Both the position numbers and the translations under genes were made by a program. Positions 13,302 through 27,279 of a DNA stretch of 64,000 nucleotides are shown here, piece by piece; within the stretch, counting starts at the first letter, position 1; every line of letters begins with the position of its first letter. This DNA is from Perilla frutescens. Its lineage: Eukaryota > Streptophyta > Magnoliopsida > Lamiales > Lamiaceae. The notes under the pieces are model-generated. The model worked only from the letters and a program-made list of their open reading frames with translations. It was not told the DNA's origin and did no database searches. The stretch is taken from assembly GCA_026008535.1 (NCBI GenBank), contig BRKX01000002.1, forward strand, positions 75,847,380-75,911,379. The letters are read 5' to 3'.

Positions 13302-13944
13302 TTAGGATATATATTTATTTTTTAATTAATGTAATTGATTGGTTAATATGGTTGATTATTCCAAAATTATGGTATATAATTTTTTAAAATTTAAATTTTA
13401 AACAATAAATGTTAATTATGATTATTTATATTATAATAAATTTCACTTTTATAATAAATATTTTAAAAATATTAAATTTAATAGTGAGACATAATAATAG
13501 AACATGGAAGGTGGACTATAGAATTTTATCACCATTCTCTCTCCGAATTAGTAATTGCATACACCTCTTCTTACCTTTGTAAGTAAATTCTAATGCAAGG
13601 AGGATGAATATTCATCCTCTTTACTATTTTCAATCAATTTTTGCTACTTTCAATCTTATCAATCGGTCTATAAAATAATTTTGATTTCGAACTGTCACAA
13701 TAGATAATCAAAGTGTCACAATATGTTAGTTGAAGTGTCACGATAGTTTGTACCCAAAACAAAGTGATTTTAATTTGTCAAAAGTTTCAAATTTCAAATT
13801 TTACTTTTCGTAAATTGTATGGTTTTATAAAATAATGATACGATATGCAAAATTTAAAGTTATAAACTATATTATACCCATATTGGGTCAACAATTTATA
13901 TAGGTAATTTTAGGCTAAAAATTGATTTGTTAGGTAAGAAATAA
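13302..13944. other. CNL-A distal promoter segment shared by several units
   Basis: From about 13745 (GTCAAAAGTTTCAAA..TTCAAATTTTAC..ATAAAATAATGATACGATATG) this matches 57948-58460, 21445-21517 plus 27452-27560, and 45418-45600. No gene is present. Confidence 0.7.
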
Positions 13945-14300
13945 GACCTTGGATCAGTGAGATCTCTTCCTTGGAAAAGTTGATTAGGGTTTGAACAGTT
14001 AATTTCGATTTTGATCCCATAGGATATCGGGTATTCCGATTTTAGTCCCGACACTATTATTTTTGGTCCTTTTTCAAAAAAATCGCCCAGTTTTAATCCC
14101 ATAGGTTAAGAATATCATTTTTGGTCCTATGATTTTAAGGTAAAAAAGGGACCAAAATCGATACTAACTCTATTTGGGACCAAAAATGATAATGTCGGAA
14201 CCAAAATCGGAATACCCGATGTCCTATGGGACCAAAATCAATATTTTCTCGGGTTTGAACAATAACTTCAATTGCAGCAGCAGCTCCTCCTTCCATTCTT
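13945..14300 (-). pseudogene. CNL N-terminal fragment A'
   Basis: The first about 30 codons of the CNL gene (MEGGAAAAIEVIVQT... then ...NFSKEEISLIQG) read on the minus strand, split by a 254-bp MITE (13998-14251), and end abruptly at GGTCTTATT, where the rest of the gene is missing. A GA run (14310-14338) precedes the start codon as in the full genes. Confidence 0.85.
13998..14251. mobile_element. MITE with 9-10 bp target duplication inside fragment A'
   Basis: The target duplication GGTTTGAACA lies at 13988-13997 and 14252-14261. The long inverted ends share GATATCGGGTATTCCGATTTT / ..GACATCGGGTATTCC and the repeated phrase TTTTGGTCC. The duplication length points to the Mutator superfamily. 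A related element lies at about 28540-28780. Confidence 0.75.
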
Positions 14301-14305
14301 TTGCT

Positions 14306-14331
<26 letters not shown>

Positions 14332-14341
<10 letters not shown>

Positions 14342-14922
14342 CGCTACTGTGCTTGTCAACTTCTCGAGCAAAAGTGGGTAATTGTGGAAATGCGTGACTC
14401 TTCAACCACACTCTTTCAATTAATCAGGATTGAGCAAAATGGAACTATAATCGAAAAATTAGATCGAATTGTTAGTTTTGGTTCGATTCGGTGTGATTGA
14501 AAATGAATACAGTTCGATTTTAATTTTATCATGATGGACTGATTTCACTTCGGTTTGATTTTGGTTTGGGCTCTTAAAACTCGAACCAAACCGATATATT
14601 GATGAATTTTAAAAAATTCAGAAGAGGGCACTTGAATTTAACATGACTCTTAATTTTAATAATGATGCTTACCTAACCCCCATTCTCTAATTTTTATTAG
14701 AGAAAGGCTTGACGCAAAATTAGATGTATTTTAAATATAATAAATAATCTCTCTTCTCGATTTCACTTCCCTAAATGTTCTCTCTTTTTTCACTTTTTTT
14801 CTGTTTTTTTATGGGTACCATCATGTGTGCTTCTACAAATTTAATTATCTCTATCCATTCCTAAATGTTCGCTCTCTTCTCGATTTCTTCATCTTTTCCA
14901 TCTCCCCTAAAATATCATCTCT
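14332..14922. other. Intergenic, duplicated CNL-unit sequence
   Basis: This matches 58763-59260 (AGAAAGGCTT.ACGCAAAATT, CTAAATGTTCTCTCTTTTTT). It is part of the duplicated A/C unit; no gene is seen. Confidence 0.7.
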
Positions 14923-15415
14923 CTCCTTTTCGGGAGGAGATCCTCTGCAGTTTTAAAAGAGCAGCAGCGACGTCATACCGTTAAATTAATTTTACATTTC
15001 TTTATTTCTTTATTATTATTTTTTTTGCGCCAAACACCCAATTGATTATTTCTTCCCTCCTTTTATTCCAAATTCCTTTGCCCTAATTTTTCTTTTTTCT
15101 TTTTTCGGCGATAAATCTCACTAATTGGCGTCATCGAAGAATTTAACTTGAAGAATATAGAATAATAATTTTTGGAGTAATTCGAGACCATCCCTATAGT
15201 TGCACAGTACTCCAGGTTATTTTCTAATCTTTTTTATTCTTCATCAATTTCTACATATTGAAACATGGCTGTAAAATTCTATTTGAGGAAGCAAGGTGAG
15301 TTCGTCTTTATCTTGTGTTGCTAGACATATTTTGAATGGTGTAATGTTAATTAGGTATAAATTATAATACTTTTTTTTTTAATTTCATGTACCAGGAAAC
15401 TTTATTGTTAATATT

Positions 15416-18400
15416 TTGCTAATGGATTCTAGTTCAAATCTTGAGTTCAAGCCTAGGGTTGGTATGGAATTTGATAGCTTAGATGATGCTTGGAAATTTT
15501 GGGTTCAATATGGAGGGACATCGGGATTTGGAGTTAGGAAGCACTATTCTAACAAGAACAAGAAAACTGGTTTGATAACATCATACAAATATGTTTGTTG
15601 TAAGGAGGGTGTCCGTCAAGCAGACAAAAGAGATTCTTTGACACTCAATCCTCGACTCGAGACTCGAACAAACTGTAAAGTAAGATTAGGAGTCACTTAT
15701 GTAGATGGTAAATATAAAGTTAAAGAGTTTATCGAAGAACATAATCATCATCTCCATCTTCCAGAAACAGTTCACATGTTGTCATCCCAGCGTAAAGTTA
15801 CATAAGTTCAGGCGCATGAGATCGATTTAGCAGAGGATGCTGGGCTTGGACAAAATTCAATTTATGATTTGATGACTAGACAAGCAGGAGGGAGAAATGG
15901 CCTTGGTTACACCATGTTGGATGCCAAAAATTATCTTCGAACAAAGAGACAAAGAAGTATGATATATGGGGAAGTTGGTTGTCTAATGCGATATTTTCAG
16001 CAACAGTAATCGCAAAATCCATCATTTTATCACGCTAATCAGATGGATATGGAAGAACAAATAACTAATGTTTTTTGGGCCGATGCAAGAATGTTGATTG
16101 ACTATGAGTACTTTGGTGATGTTGTATCATTGGATACCACATATTGTACGAACCGTGATAACAGACCACTTGCGATCTTTTCAGGTTTTAATCATCATCG
16201 AAGAGCGATTATTTTTGGCGCAACACTTTTGTATGATGAGACTGCAGCATCATTTATATGGTTATTTGAAACATTTTTAGAGGCCCATAAGCAAAAAAAA
16301 CCTCTCACCGTCTTCACCGATCAAGATCAAGCTATGGCAAATGCTTTGCATGAAGTGATGCCTAAGACATTCCATGGATTGTGCACATGGCACTTACTGC
16401 AAAATGGCATCAAGCATTTAGGGAACTTGATGAAGGAAGGATCATATTTCTTAACTGATTTTAAAAGGTGTATGTATAGTTTTGATGACAAGATTCAGTT
16501 TGAGGAAGCATGGAGTATTTTATTAGTGCAATATAATGTTCAGGAAAATGCATGGTTGAAGCGCACTTACAATATTAAAGAGAAATGGGCTGTTTGCTAC
16601 ATGAAGAATGCTTTCACACTTGGCATGAGAAGCACACAACTTAGTGAGAGTGTCAATTCTGATATCAAGAATTGTATGAAGCCCAACTTAAACATCACCC
16701 AATTTTTTAAGCATTTTGAGCGAGTCTTGGAGGATAAGCGGTATAATGAGCTAAGGTGTGAATTTGAGGCACGCCAAAAATTGCCTAGATTAAAGTTGGA
16801 GAGCTCTCCAATGTTACAACTGTAATACCCCGAAATATTTTAGAAGGTTTTATTCAACTTATGTTACCCTCTGGTAAGTTAGAAAATAAGTTGGGTCCTT
16901 AAATGACTCAAATAAAGGAAAATAGTAGCCAGGGAAATCTGTTAAAATTTATTTTGGTCGAAAATTGCTTTAAAAATATGTTCTGATATTTTTCTCGGGT
17001 TGATAGAAAACGTTTCAAGGATCGTGCCAAACTTTGAATTTTTCAATTTCGAGTTCAAATGAAGTCTGGGTACAACTTTAAATAAAAATGGCACATCCAT
17101 CATTATCCAATTTCTTTTTTGAAAGATTATCCTATTCTTTTTCCATCATTATCCTATTCCATCATTATCCTCTTTCTTTTATTCGTTATTATCCTATTTA
17201 TTTTTCCTCTATAAATAGGAGGTTAAGGTTTCATTTTCATTCATTTTCAAAATCGAAACGCCGAGCAGCTTCTAGAGAAGGTACGTCTCTAGTTTCCTAT
17301 TTCAATTCTGAAATAGTCATTTTGAAGGTGTCAACGCGTAGATCACGAATACGTGATTGAAATGATGACACGACGGATGATCACGATGGAAAACCGTCGT
17401 GACCGCCGCCAAAAGTCGACACCACCTCTCAAATCGGTGACTCTTTCGGGTCGCTGAATCAAAAAGTGTCTTTAAGGTTTTATGTTCTATGTATATTTAT
17501 ATACATTTTCCATGTTGTCACTTTTTAATTTCGGGTATATTTTGGGTATCCGAATATTAAATTGTGGTGTTTTTCAGATCTATCCTTCATGGATAGCCCT
17601 ATCGTATTTTTAATCTCAAAAGTTGTTCCGTCTTAAAATATAGTATTTTTATTTAAAGTTTCATATTTTTCCAATGGGCAGATCTTGCGGTATGAATTTA
17701 TTTGTACCGAATTAATTTTAAGATACGGGTTTGACCACCCCGTATGCCAAAACTCCCTAAAGGGTTTTTCTTTATAAAAATGCCCTGAGTAAAGTGCCCT
17801 TAAGAATCAAAATATTTTGATGACCTGGGTGCTGCGTATTAAGATTGTAGATATTATAATATTTACTTCATAGCTAAGAAAGGTTAGATTTTGACCTAAT
17901 GGTAGTCTTTCATTAAAACTAAGTTGTCGGATAATCTTGTAGGCTCAGAAGAAGGAGAATTCTAGTTGAGACCAGAATCTGAATCTAGATCTAGCTGTTC
18001 CAGATCTGATTTCCAGGTGGGTTATATTTTTCTCAAATTATGTTCAGCTATTAAGCTCAACTATTTATCAATTGTGAAGCATGAATATCTGTATCAAAAT
18101 GATTTGTCTCACTGTTCGCGTTCGCCAGTATCCTACGAAATATTGAGTGCTTAACTAGACTCGAGTTCGGATCCTTTAAGCTTTGGGACCGTATACACTA
18201 TCCTTTATTAGACAGCTGGGCTGGAGGACGTGTATATAAGTTAAGACACTGTAGGAAGGGACAGTTGAGATAGAGCGTGCAAGTAAGGTTAAAAGAAGCT
18301 TTGTATACATGGAATGCTTTTGAGATTTGAAACCTTTCCATTGTTATACTTGTGTGGATACGATATTCATATTTATAAAATGATTGTGAACTGTTTATCA

Positions 18401-20025
18401 AAATTGCCCACTGGGTACGCTAGTACTCAGCCCAAATCTTTTCTAAATATTTTCAGGTTGAGAGGCAGGCCGGAAGATGACGGAGCTGGGGTGAGGGCTT
18501 ACTTGTTGTTATATGCTTGCTCTTTTTGTGTTGTTCAGAAATCTTAGATACTTAATATCAATTAAGTGCTTGCAAATAATTTTACTTGAATTGTGCTCCG
18601 CGCTTGTTCCGTTCACTCTGATACAGCTTGTCTTCAATTGTTTGAAGCATGTTATGATTTCAGCATTATGCTATGATGTTCCTTTACAGTTATTTGGTGG
18701 GATAAGTTCCCTTTGATGATCGTTTATTGATTCAAGTTCCTTCTAAGACGCCTTAGAGCGTGGTTTAATTCCAGTTACAAAGGTTATGATGCCCAAATGT
18801 TTGGGACACTAACCTTATTCCTTCTGAACACTCTCGTGGGTGGTTCTATTTCAGTTACAAAGGTTATGTTGCCCAAATGTTTGGGGCACTAACCATATTT
18901 CTATAATTATCTTTATGCAACAACCCCTTCCCCCTTTCCCCCAGTAGCGCACCGGTCCCTTGTCACTATTCTTCCGGGACCGGGGCGTTACAACAACAGC
19001 TTTCAAAGATTTATACTCCAAGTGTGTTCGAGCTATTCCAAAAAGAATTTGTTTTGTTCGCTGCTGCATACGTGAAATATAAGAATGAAACTCAATCTGC
19101 ATTCGAATATGTTATTGGACTAATTGATCAGGATAAAGAATGGAGGGTGATATATGATCACAGTACCAAGATGATTTTATGTAGTTGTCGAAGATTTGAG
19201 ATGATTTGATTATTATGTTGTCATGCTATTAAAGTGTATGATGTGATGGACGTAAAAAAACTTCCAGAACATTACATTATGAAAAGGTGGACAAGAGAAG
19301 CTCGAAGTGGTATAGTGCAAGACTATATGGGAAATGTAGTCGAAGAAGATCCTAAGTTACAAAACACAGAACGATATAGGAAATTATGTCTAATGCTTAT
19401 ACGATTGGCAACTGAAGCATCTGTTCACTCATCCGCATTTTCTTTGGTGCATGAAACGGTGTGTGGTCTAAATAAGAAGGTCATGGCAATACGTTTAACG
19501 GAGGATGACCAAGAAAATAATAATGGTGTGAAGATCTCTCCAACATTGTCTTCAGTGATGCCTTCCAAAGGATTCAAGAAAAAAATTGGTGTGAAAGGAT
19601 CAAAACGACTGAAAAGTTGGGTAGAACTTCAATCAAAACGAAGAAAATCAAATAACATAGTCAAGGTATGTAGATTTATTTTATATATATATATATATAT
19701 ATTGATGTTTGAGGAAACAAATTAAATATTTTGATTATATGTTGTTTTTTACGATTAATGCAGAACAATGGATCACATAGTGAATTATCACTTTCTTGTT
19801 CAGCACCACCGACACCTCATGCATGTCTCCAAACAATTGGAAATCAATTCAATTTCACTGAGTTGTTGATGGTATGAAATATTCACGCTATATCATTTTT
19901 TGTATAAAATTAGTTTTAATTCAAGTTTTTATTTGATATAGGCACCCCTGGATCATCCTTTACACTCTTTTGGGGGAATGAATTTTGATGGAGATATATC
20001 TAATGCCAACAATCAAGGTTATTAA
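15416..20025 (+). pseudogene. FAR1/FHY3-like MULE transposase, disrupted
   Basis: Order: FAR1 DNA-binding zinc-finger domain (15422-15805, with YVCCKEG..RTNCKVRLGV..EEHNHHL), MULE transposase core (16043-16825, with VSLDTTY, FTDQDQAM, CTWHLL for the D-D-E type fold), then a SWIM zinc finger (about 19180-19240, CSCRRFEMI..LLCCHAIKVY) and a C-terminal tail spread over exons ending 19665, 19764-19871 and 19942-20025. In-frame stops occur at 15803-15805, at about 16006-16010 (after YFQQQ) and at 19207-19209 inside the SWIM finger, and a 2172-bp solo LTR splits the frame at 16821. In the host plant, FAR1 and FHY3 are domesticated relatives; here the inverted repeats around it show it is still a transposon gene, no longer able to make a full protein. 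Confidence 0.9.
16821..18992. mobile_element. Solo LTR (Ty3/gypsy-like ends) inside the FAR1 transposase
   Basis: The segment starts TGTAATACCCCG and ends CGGGGCGTTACA, with TG..CA termini, and is flanked by the 5-bp duplication ACAAC (16816-16820, 18993-18997). Removing it and one ACAAC restores the transposase frame. TGTAACACCCC-type ends are common in large plant gypsy LTRs; the superfamily is inference. It contains a TATA-like TATAAATAGG (17210-17219) and two ~80-bp spaced copies of GTTACAAAGGTTATG.TGCCC (18773, 18854). No gag or pol is present. Confidence 0.85.
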
Positions 20026-20828
20026 AATAATTGATTTATTGTAATGCATGCAAACCATTGCTAATTCTGCTATTTGTTATGTTTTTTTAGAAGTGTTAAT
20101 TTTTCTATTGAACATGATGTATTGTTCTAATTGTTTTTATCTATGAGTTATAATATTGGATCTTTTCTTAAATAAAAATATAATTGTTCCAAAATAATTT
20201 CAGTCCACAAGTTCGAAGAGTGAAATAATAAATTCACTTGCTTGGACGGTATGCTGACTATTAACTAGATTGTTCTAATTGAAGAGAGGACACATCAATT
20301 TAGATAATCAGATGTGGGACATTTTTCTTATTTTGCCTACTGTATTTGAGATTATCTCTTAAATTTTTATTGGATGCTTTCATTAGGCAGTACATGATGT
20401 TGCAAAAATGGCGTTGATTAATTATTGTTCGAAAATGATGTTAATTAATTCATAAAAAAAAAGGTCATGTCTCGTATGATTTTATTTAAGATATCATTTC
20501 AAGAATTTAGTTGTATGAAAGAAAAAAAATTAAAAAAACACCTTTGAAAAAACAAGGAAGAAAACAGAAATGAAAGTTCTTTGAAAAATGAGAGAAAAGG
20601 TAGATAGATGTACTTTGAGCAATTAGAAGATAAAAAGAAAAAAGAAAAATTAGGGCAAAGGAATTTGGAATAAAAGGAGGGAATAAATAATCAATTGGGT
20701 GTTTGGCGCAAAAAAAAAAAAAAAGAAATAAAGAAATGTAAAATTAATTTGACGGTACGACGTCGCATTAAACACAGCAGGGGCTGCTGTTCTTTTAAAA
20801 CTGCAGAGGATCTCCTCCCCTCCTTTTC

Positions 20829-21517
20829 TGCTTTTAAGCATTTCATATTCATCTAGATTTTTCAGATATTTTGACATATGGCGCGTTGATTGTTGTTTAG
20901 CAACAAGTCAAGTTAAAGAGCAATTTTTTATGGGTTTTGGTATTTCGGTTCGGATGGAATACTCACCCCTTCCCTCTTAATTAGTTGTATGAAATCACCC
21001 GGTACACATTTCATGCAACACTCTATATTACATATTTAAAAATATTAATTTTAATTGAGTTTTCTTCTTCGATTTCAATTGATGGTGCTTTAGTTTAATT
21101 TTACAAGTATTAATTAGGCCGGCTCACTTATCCCAATTAAGATAAATAGTTATTTTTTAGAAAATAATCAATTATTAATTAAAGAATGAAATTAAATAGT
21201 AAAAAAATAATTATAAAGTGAACCCTAGCTAATTACCAAGTTTAAAATTTAAATAAAGCACAACTAATTGAAATCGAAGAGAAAAACTGAATGTATAACA
21301 TAGAGTGTTGCACAAAATATAGCAGACATAATAGTAATTACACACACCTACTATGTCCGAAAATTGTACAGTGTGTGATTGGCATTGCCCATCTATCTTA
21401 ATCTGCCGACAGGTGTCCCACTTTCCAACTCCATATGCATTATGGTTTTTACCCAAAAAGAGTGATTTCTGTCAAAAGTTTCAAGCTTCAAATTATACTT
21501 TTTCATAATTTGTATAA
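20829..21517. other. Intergenic; end holds a relic CNL promoter segment
   Basis: No gene is seen. From about 21440 the sequence (ACCCAAAAAGAGTGATT, GTCAAAAGTTTCAAGCTTC) matches the promoter segment upstream of CNL A and C, broken by the Helitron at 21517 and resuming at 27452. Confidence 0.6.
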
Positions 21518-22852
21518 TCTACTACTATTATAAAAGAGTGATGTTTTACAAATTTTAATTTACCTATTATATCCCTATTATAACTTTAATTTAAGGATAA
21601 TTGTGTAATATAATATATAATATGTATTTATAATGTAAAATCTAATATAATATATTAGTTTCCATATGAATCTACTACTATATATACAAAAATTCTTATT
21701 TTACAAAATTGAATTTAACTAATATATCCCTATAATATATTTAAATTAAGCACAATAGGGTAATATAATAAATCTATAACATTAACTTTTTATTATCATA
21801 GAGTAGTAGATATAAAATTTCTATCGTGATTTTTATGCAAATGGTCATTCATTTGATATACATATATATTGTAACAGTTAATAATAATATTATTGACTTC
21901 CATAATATTATATTTAAAATACATATATAATTTTGATTGGTGCATGAATTTGATATGTGCGTGTGTGTATAAGTTTCTAATTTCAACGAACATGTTATTT
22001 TTTAATTAAATGCTAGGAAATTCATTAATATCTTTATAAACCAATAAGATATAAATTATGAATTAATATATATAAAACACATATCACATGCATTAGAGTC
22101 AATTATTTTTATTGTTTTTTTTTATATGATGAATGTCTATTCTAATTTATTTTTTAGCAACAATTTAGGGATGTCGAATTTTCCACAATTCAAAAGGTGA
22201 CATTATTAAAAATAAAATAAATATCATGTTGAATTTCAAAATTGGTTGAGTATATAATAATTTAGTTATCTAGAAATTATATAAGTATAATTTATTCAAT
22301 ATACTTAAAATTTAAATTTTTTACTTATAAATTACTGATTCACATCATGTGATATCAATAATTCATATTTTAGTGAACTGAAATAGATAAAGAAATAGCA
22401 AAAATATTACATAATGTACATAAATTAAAACAATTTCATTGCAAAAGAGCGATGTAAACTTATACGAGCACCAAAAAAATTTATCATCGCCTACATATTC
22501 GTATTAAAGATAGTATATATAATGAAATGTTATTTTGGTCATTCATCTATTTTTATTAAAGATACGTTAATTAATATTATCAAAGTAATTAGGTTGTAAA
22601 AATTATGCCATGCCGTCCAAATCATAAAAATGTTATTTCTAAAAAAATTACATATTTTATCAAAATAAACTTCACAATTACTCATCAATCTAAAGATTTT
22701 TTTAATATTAATGTAAAATCATAGAGGATAATTTCAAATATATAGATTGGAGAAAAAAATATTATTCATAAGTGAATATATTAATTTGAATTTTATTACA
22801 AGTAATTTAATTAAGATATATAAAAATCAAGAATGTGTGTGTGTAAACATAG

Positions 22853-23710
22853 GTGGAACTAGAGGGGTGCTTAGGAGGGGCTTAACCTGTCAATTATCTT
22901 TGTGTAGTATAGAGGTTGCAGGAATTTTTTGCGATAGCCTCCTTAAAATTCTTGATTATTGATAAATAACTTCTTAAGTATCATTAGGTTAGTTTATAAT
23001 ATTTCTATAAATTCAAGCATTTATCTTTCAATCTCTTCATTCAAACGTAATTTATATAAACTATATGATTGATGGAGAATTAATTCATGTGAATGAATGA
23101 AAAATTATAATAATATAATTCTATTGAATTAATTATATACTATATTATATTGTTGTGGGGTTATATTTTTTAATTTTTTTCTTGTTTGCTATGGTTGATA
23201 CAATAGAGAAATAATTGTTGAAAAATTAATGTGATGTGGATGAACAATTGGAATAGTACAATACTATTGAAATAAATATAATAAATTATATGTGAATAAT
23301 TAATTATATAATATAATATATTACTATTTTATCCTTAAATTAAGTGCATATTATGGATATAATAGACAAATCATATTTTGTAAGAAATTAAATAAATATA
23401 ATATATTATATTTACAAATAATTATTTATAATATTTTATGTTAGGGATAATTTTATGTAGTAGAGTTCAATTATAACAAAACTTTTGAAATAAATTTAAT
23501 ATATTATATTTACAAAAAAAATGTAATATATTATATTACTTTTTTACTCTTAAATTAAATGCAAATTGTGGATATAATAGACAAATCATATTTTGTAAGA
23601 AACATCCACACTTTTTAAATAGGTAAACTAGAGGGGTGTTGGCCCCCCCCAACCTGTCAATTATCTCTGTGTAGTATAGAGGTTGTCGGAATTTTTTTGC
23701 GATAGCCCTT
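22853..23710. repeat. Two direct repeats of ~85-95 bp inside the Helitron
   Basis: CTAGAGGGGTG...AACCTGTCAATTATCT.TGTGTAGTATAGAGGTTG..GGAATTTTTT.GCGATAGCC occurs at about 22857-22945 and 23627-23707. The 770 bp between them could be an element with these as ends, but no hallmark supports a class. Confidence 0.6.
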
Positions 23711-24172
23711 TAATTTTCGTCGGAAAGAGAGACTTAATTTAATTGGGGAAGAGCAGTATTTACCGAGATGTTGAACGTTGCTTCTTTGCCTGCTGCTAAA
23801 GGTTTTGTAGAAGGTTTGTAGAAGTATAAAATAGGGGAGGGGAAGGTGGCGAACTGTTGGAGAAGAAGAACTGTGAAAAAAGATTAAATTTTTTATACAC
23901 ATTTTTAAGAAAAGAATTACACGCTTTTGAGGAATTATTAATGTAAACTCCTTTTTCTTTCTTTTCTCAACAATAAATATAACAGAATCCATCCATTCCT
24001 CCCTTTTCAGCTTAAATAGTATATTTTTTTATTTAATATTAGTTTGAAATTTTATTGCTTAGATTTTGTTAAATATAATCTATGTTTGTAAATATTATTA
24101 ATTCAATTTCAGGTATTTGGGTTCAATTAATTACATTTTATCAATTTGAACTTAAAGTAAAGTTTTAGCTTA

Positions 24173-24441
24173 GGGGCAGACTTGGGTGAGACCGTCTCAT
24201 ACATGAGACGGGTCAATACTCACATGCGGGGATCATTATTTATGGGTGAAGTATCATTAACTCACATGTGAGTATCATTATTTATACCCGCATGTGAGTA
24301 TCATTATTTATGGGTGAAGTATCATTAACTCACATGTATCATTATTTATGGGTGAAGTATCATTATTTATGGGTGAAGTATCATTAACTCACATGTATTG
24401 ATCTGTCTCATGTATGAAACCGTCTCATACAAGTTTTTGTC
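24173..24441. mobile_element. MITE with 9-bp target duplication and internal tandem motif
   Basis: The target duplication TTTAGCTTA lies at 24164-24172 and 24442-24450. The inverted ends share ACTTG..TGAGAC.GT.TCATACATGAGAC. The interior is a tandem array of GGGTGAAGTATCATTA.. and ACTCACATGT..AGTATCATTATTTAT. Confidence 0.85.
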
Positions 24442-27235
24442 TTTAGCTTAATGATTGAATTAGGAATCTTATGGATTGATGAAACTTAATGATATTTTAG
24501 CTCAAACTTATTTAATGATTGTTAATTGTTCACTTTAATTAATTTATCTCATTCATGGATATAAGATATTTTATTCGGACATTTAATTTTTTAAAGTTAT
24601 TTTCCACTAATGCATATAAAAAAAATTGATTAAAATTATCTTTATCATACGTGGAAATATGTCAAAAACATCATTTCACCAAAGAAAATAAGGAGAAAAA
24701 TCAAACTTGTTAGCGAAACAACATCATTCCACTAATATCATTATTAAAAAATATATATACTTGTGAAAAAGGTTGACGGTTCTCCCTCATTTAACTATTC
24801 TCTATATGTTGCGCGGACAAACATTAAACTTATCGAGCAAATTAACAAGCATAAAACACGAACCACTCGTCGTTCTGTTAGACAACAGTGCAGCCCTTCC
24901 AAAGAAAATTTTCTCGTTCCGCCACTGTGTGTAAATGAAATAACACTATGTCATTTCTACTATGAGGCAAATGAGTCGATCACCTCATGCCTTATTATTT
25001 TCATTAAAATAGTTAGCTAAATAAATATATGTAATATCCACATTCGATTAATAATTTTTTTAAGTCAAATATTTTAAATATATAAATGATCAAATCTATG
25101 TCTTCTGAATAAAATTTATCATATATTAATCTCTAACAAATTATTTTTTTAACCCTATAACTTATCTAACATTTGAAAAACACTTAGATATTAATAGATT
25201 TGATTTGTTTTCAAAATTAAAGTGTACGTTAATAGAACCTGAGACATAAAATTAAATGCAAAATTATATATTGAGATATTATATTATATAAATAAACATT
25301 TACCAATGCATATATTACCTATCGAAAATTATTGGATATGCTAATTATAACAATTATTTTTTGTTGAAGTAAGTTTTTAAGTTGAGTAACATGTCACAGT
25401 TTGAGATTTAGAACATTTAAAAGTGATTTTATTATTGATAAAATAAGAGATAATAAATGAATTTCTTTATAACATATTACTGTATTATCTTTTAAAAAAA
25501 TATTTTACTTCTAAACGTATTCATTATTTCACCTCAGGCCCCATATTGTCTCAAAGCGGCCCAAATAAGTTACCATGTATACAACAATTCATTTTAGAAC
25601 ACTACTAATGTGAGTACTGCAACGTCAATCTTCTAAATATTAGATATGTAGCACATTCAAGGTTTTGTTTAATATCTACTAAAGATAAATAATTAAATAA
25701 AGGCAAAAAAAAAAAAGATAAACGGAGAAAATTAGGAATTGATATAATAGAGGAAGAAATAATCTAAACCATCGATTTCATAGATTCATCCAAACAATTT
25801 CAATTCAATTAAATGATTTATTCATGGTTCAATTTGATTAGGACAATCACCAAATTAGTTAAAAGAGAAAAAGATAACAATAAATATAATACATTTTAGT
25901 GAATATATGAGTCTTAGATCTTAAAAAATAAATATATATTTTTAAGCTTTATAATTTTCAATAATTAATATTCGAAAGATTACATAAAGTATTTATAAAA
26001 CTAGATATATATATATATATATATATATATTATTTTATATAACTGTAAATGTTAAATGTTAATATTTCAACTACATGTACTAATGAAAAATTATGCTTAT
26101 AAGTAATTTTAAGATAGTATGGTATATGTAAATAGTATGTAAATCAAGATATATATATATATATACAGTATCTCTTACACTATAATGTAGTGACAATCAA
26201 CATATACTAAATGAATTAATGATGAGAACATTAATCTGTCTAAGTATTAGTATATTTATTGATATCAATTTAATTTAGATCATAAGCATATAAGTTTGTA
26301 GAGTTTATGATACATGAATCATTTTCAAATTGATTAATAATATGAATGAGATATGAATTTATACATATAAGAGTCTTATAAAATATAAAATAAAAAAAGA
26401 ATGTATCTTTAATATCTCTAAAATATATTATTTTCATAAATGACAAAAGCTTGTATAAGACCAGCTTATAAGGTCAAAATTCGTAAGACGGGCTAATGTC
26501 CGGATCCAATTTTATCCTTAATTTAAAAAAACAGTTTTAACCAATTTAAAAAATATATATAATTCACGTATGCTACAAAATCAAAGAGATAAATTTTCAC
26601 ATATGAGCGAGAAGTGTTCATGTTTGAGAGATAAAAAGAGGTGTCACAATTTAGTTTTTCAAATTTGAAAAGAGGGAGACATATTTGCTAGAATAGGTTA
26701 ATAATTGACATGTATACTTTGAATTTGTAACAAAATGTGATTTAAGTTTGTAAATATTCATGTTTTATCGCTCAATTTTGGATTTGGAAACTATTGAATT
26801 ACAAATATGATCAATAGGTTCGAAAATACGTTCAACTATTTTTTTTCTAAGCTATTGATCATGTATGTTCAAAAATATATTTTCAAACATGCCTTATATT
26901 TTTGAAAATATATTTTCGAACATAACCTTATATGAAAAATATGTGGAGTATTTAGAAACATACCTAACTATAAAGTATAAATATTATAATTTTAATCCAT
27001 GTTCTTCACTTTTACTAGGATATTGCTCTGAGAAATTTTGTTTGATACTAAAATAATGCATGGAAAGTTTTTTTATCATCATAGGTTTGCCCAAAAATCA
27101 TTAGTAAAAAAACATTGACAAGATATTCTATTTTAATATAAAAATATATTAATTCAAGAAGAAGTTCAAAGGGACGTTGATCGTAAAAAAAAAGCTTAGT
27201 TACTGTATTCACATATATGAGAATCTACACTCACT

Positions 27236-27238
<3 letters not shown>

Positions 27239-27276
<38 letters not shown>
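27239..27276. repeat. (TA)n microsatellite
   Basis: About 19 uninterrupted TA units. Confidence 0.95.

Positions 27277-27279
<3 letters not shown>

Larger units (their letters stand above)
14932..20819. mobile_element. Mutator-like element with FAR1-type transposase
   Basis: Terminal inverted repeats of about 175 bp begin GGGAGGAGATCCTCTGCAG (14932-15106) and end with its reverse complement (about 20640-20819). A perfect 9-bp target duplication, CTCCTTTTC, lies at 14923-14931 and 20820-20828; 9 bp is diagnostic of Mutator elements. The paralogous region at 59220-59262 shows the unfilled site. The element carries a transposase pseudogene and a nested solo LTR, so it is 3.7 kb without the latter. 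Confidence 0.93.

Noticed and set aside
17088..18716. Several 60-90 residue ORFs inside the solo LTR
   Set aside because: No domain and no conservation evidence; LTRs do not normally code.
23657..23992. 111-residue minus-strand ORF in the Helitron
   Set aside because: No recognisable domain, AT-biased composition and overlap with a dispersed repeat.
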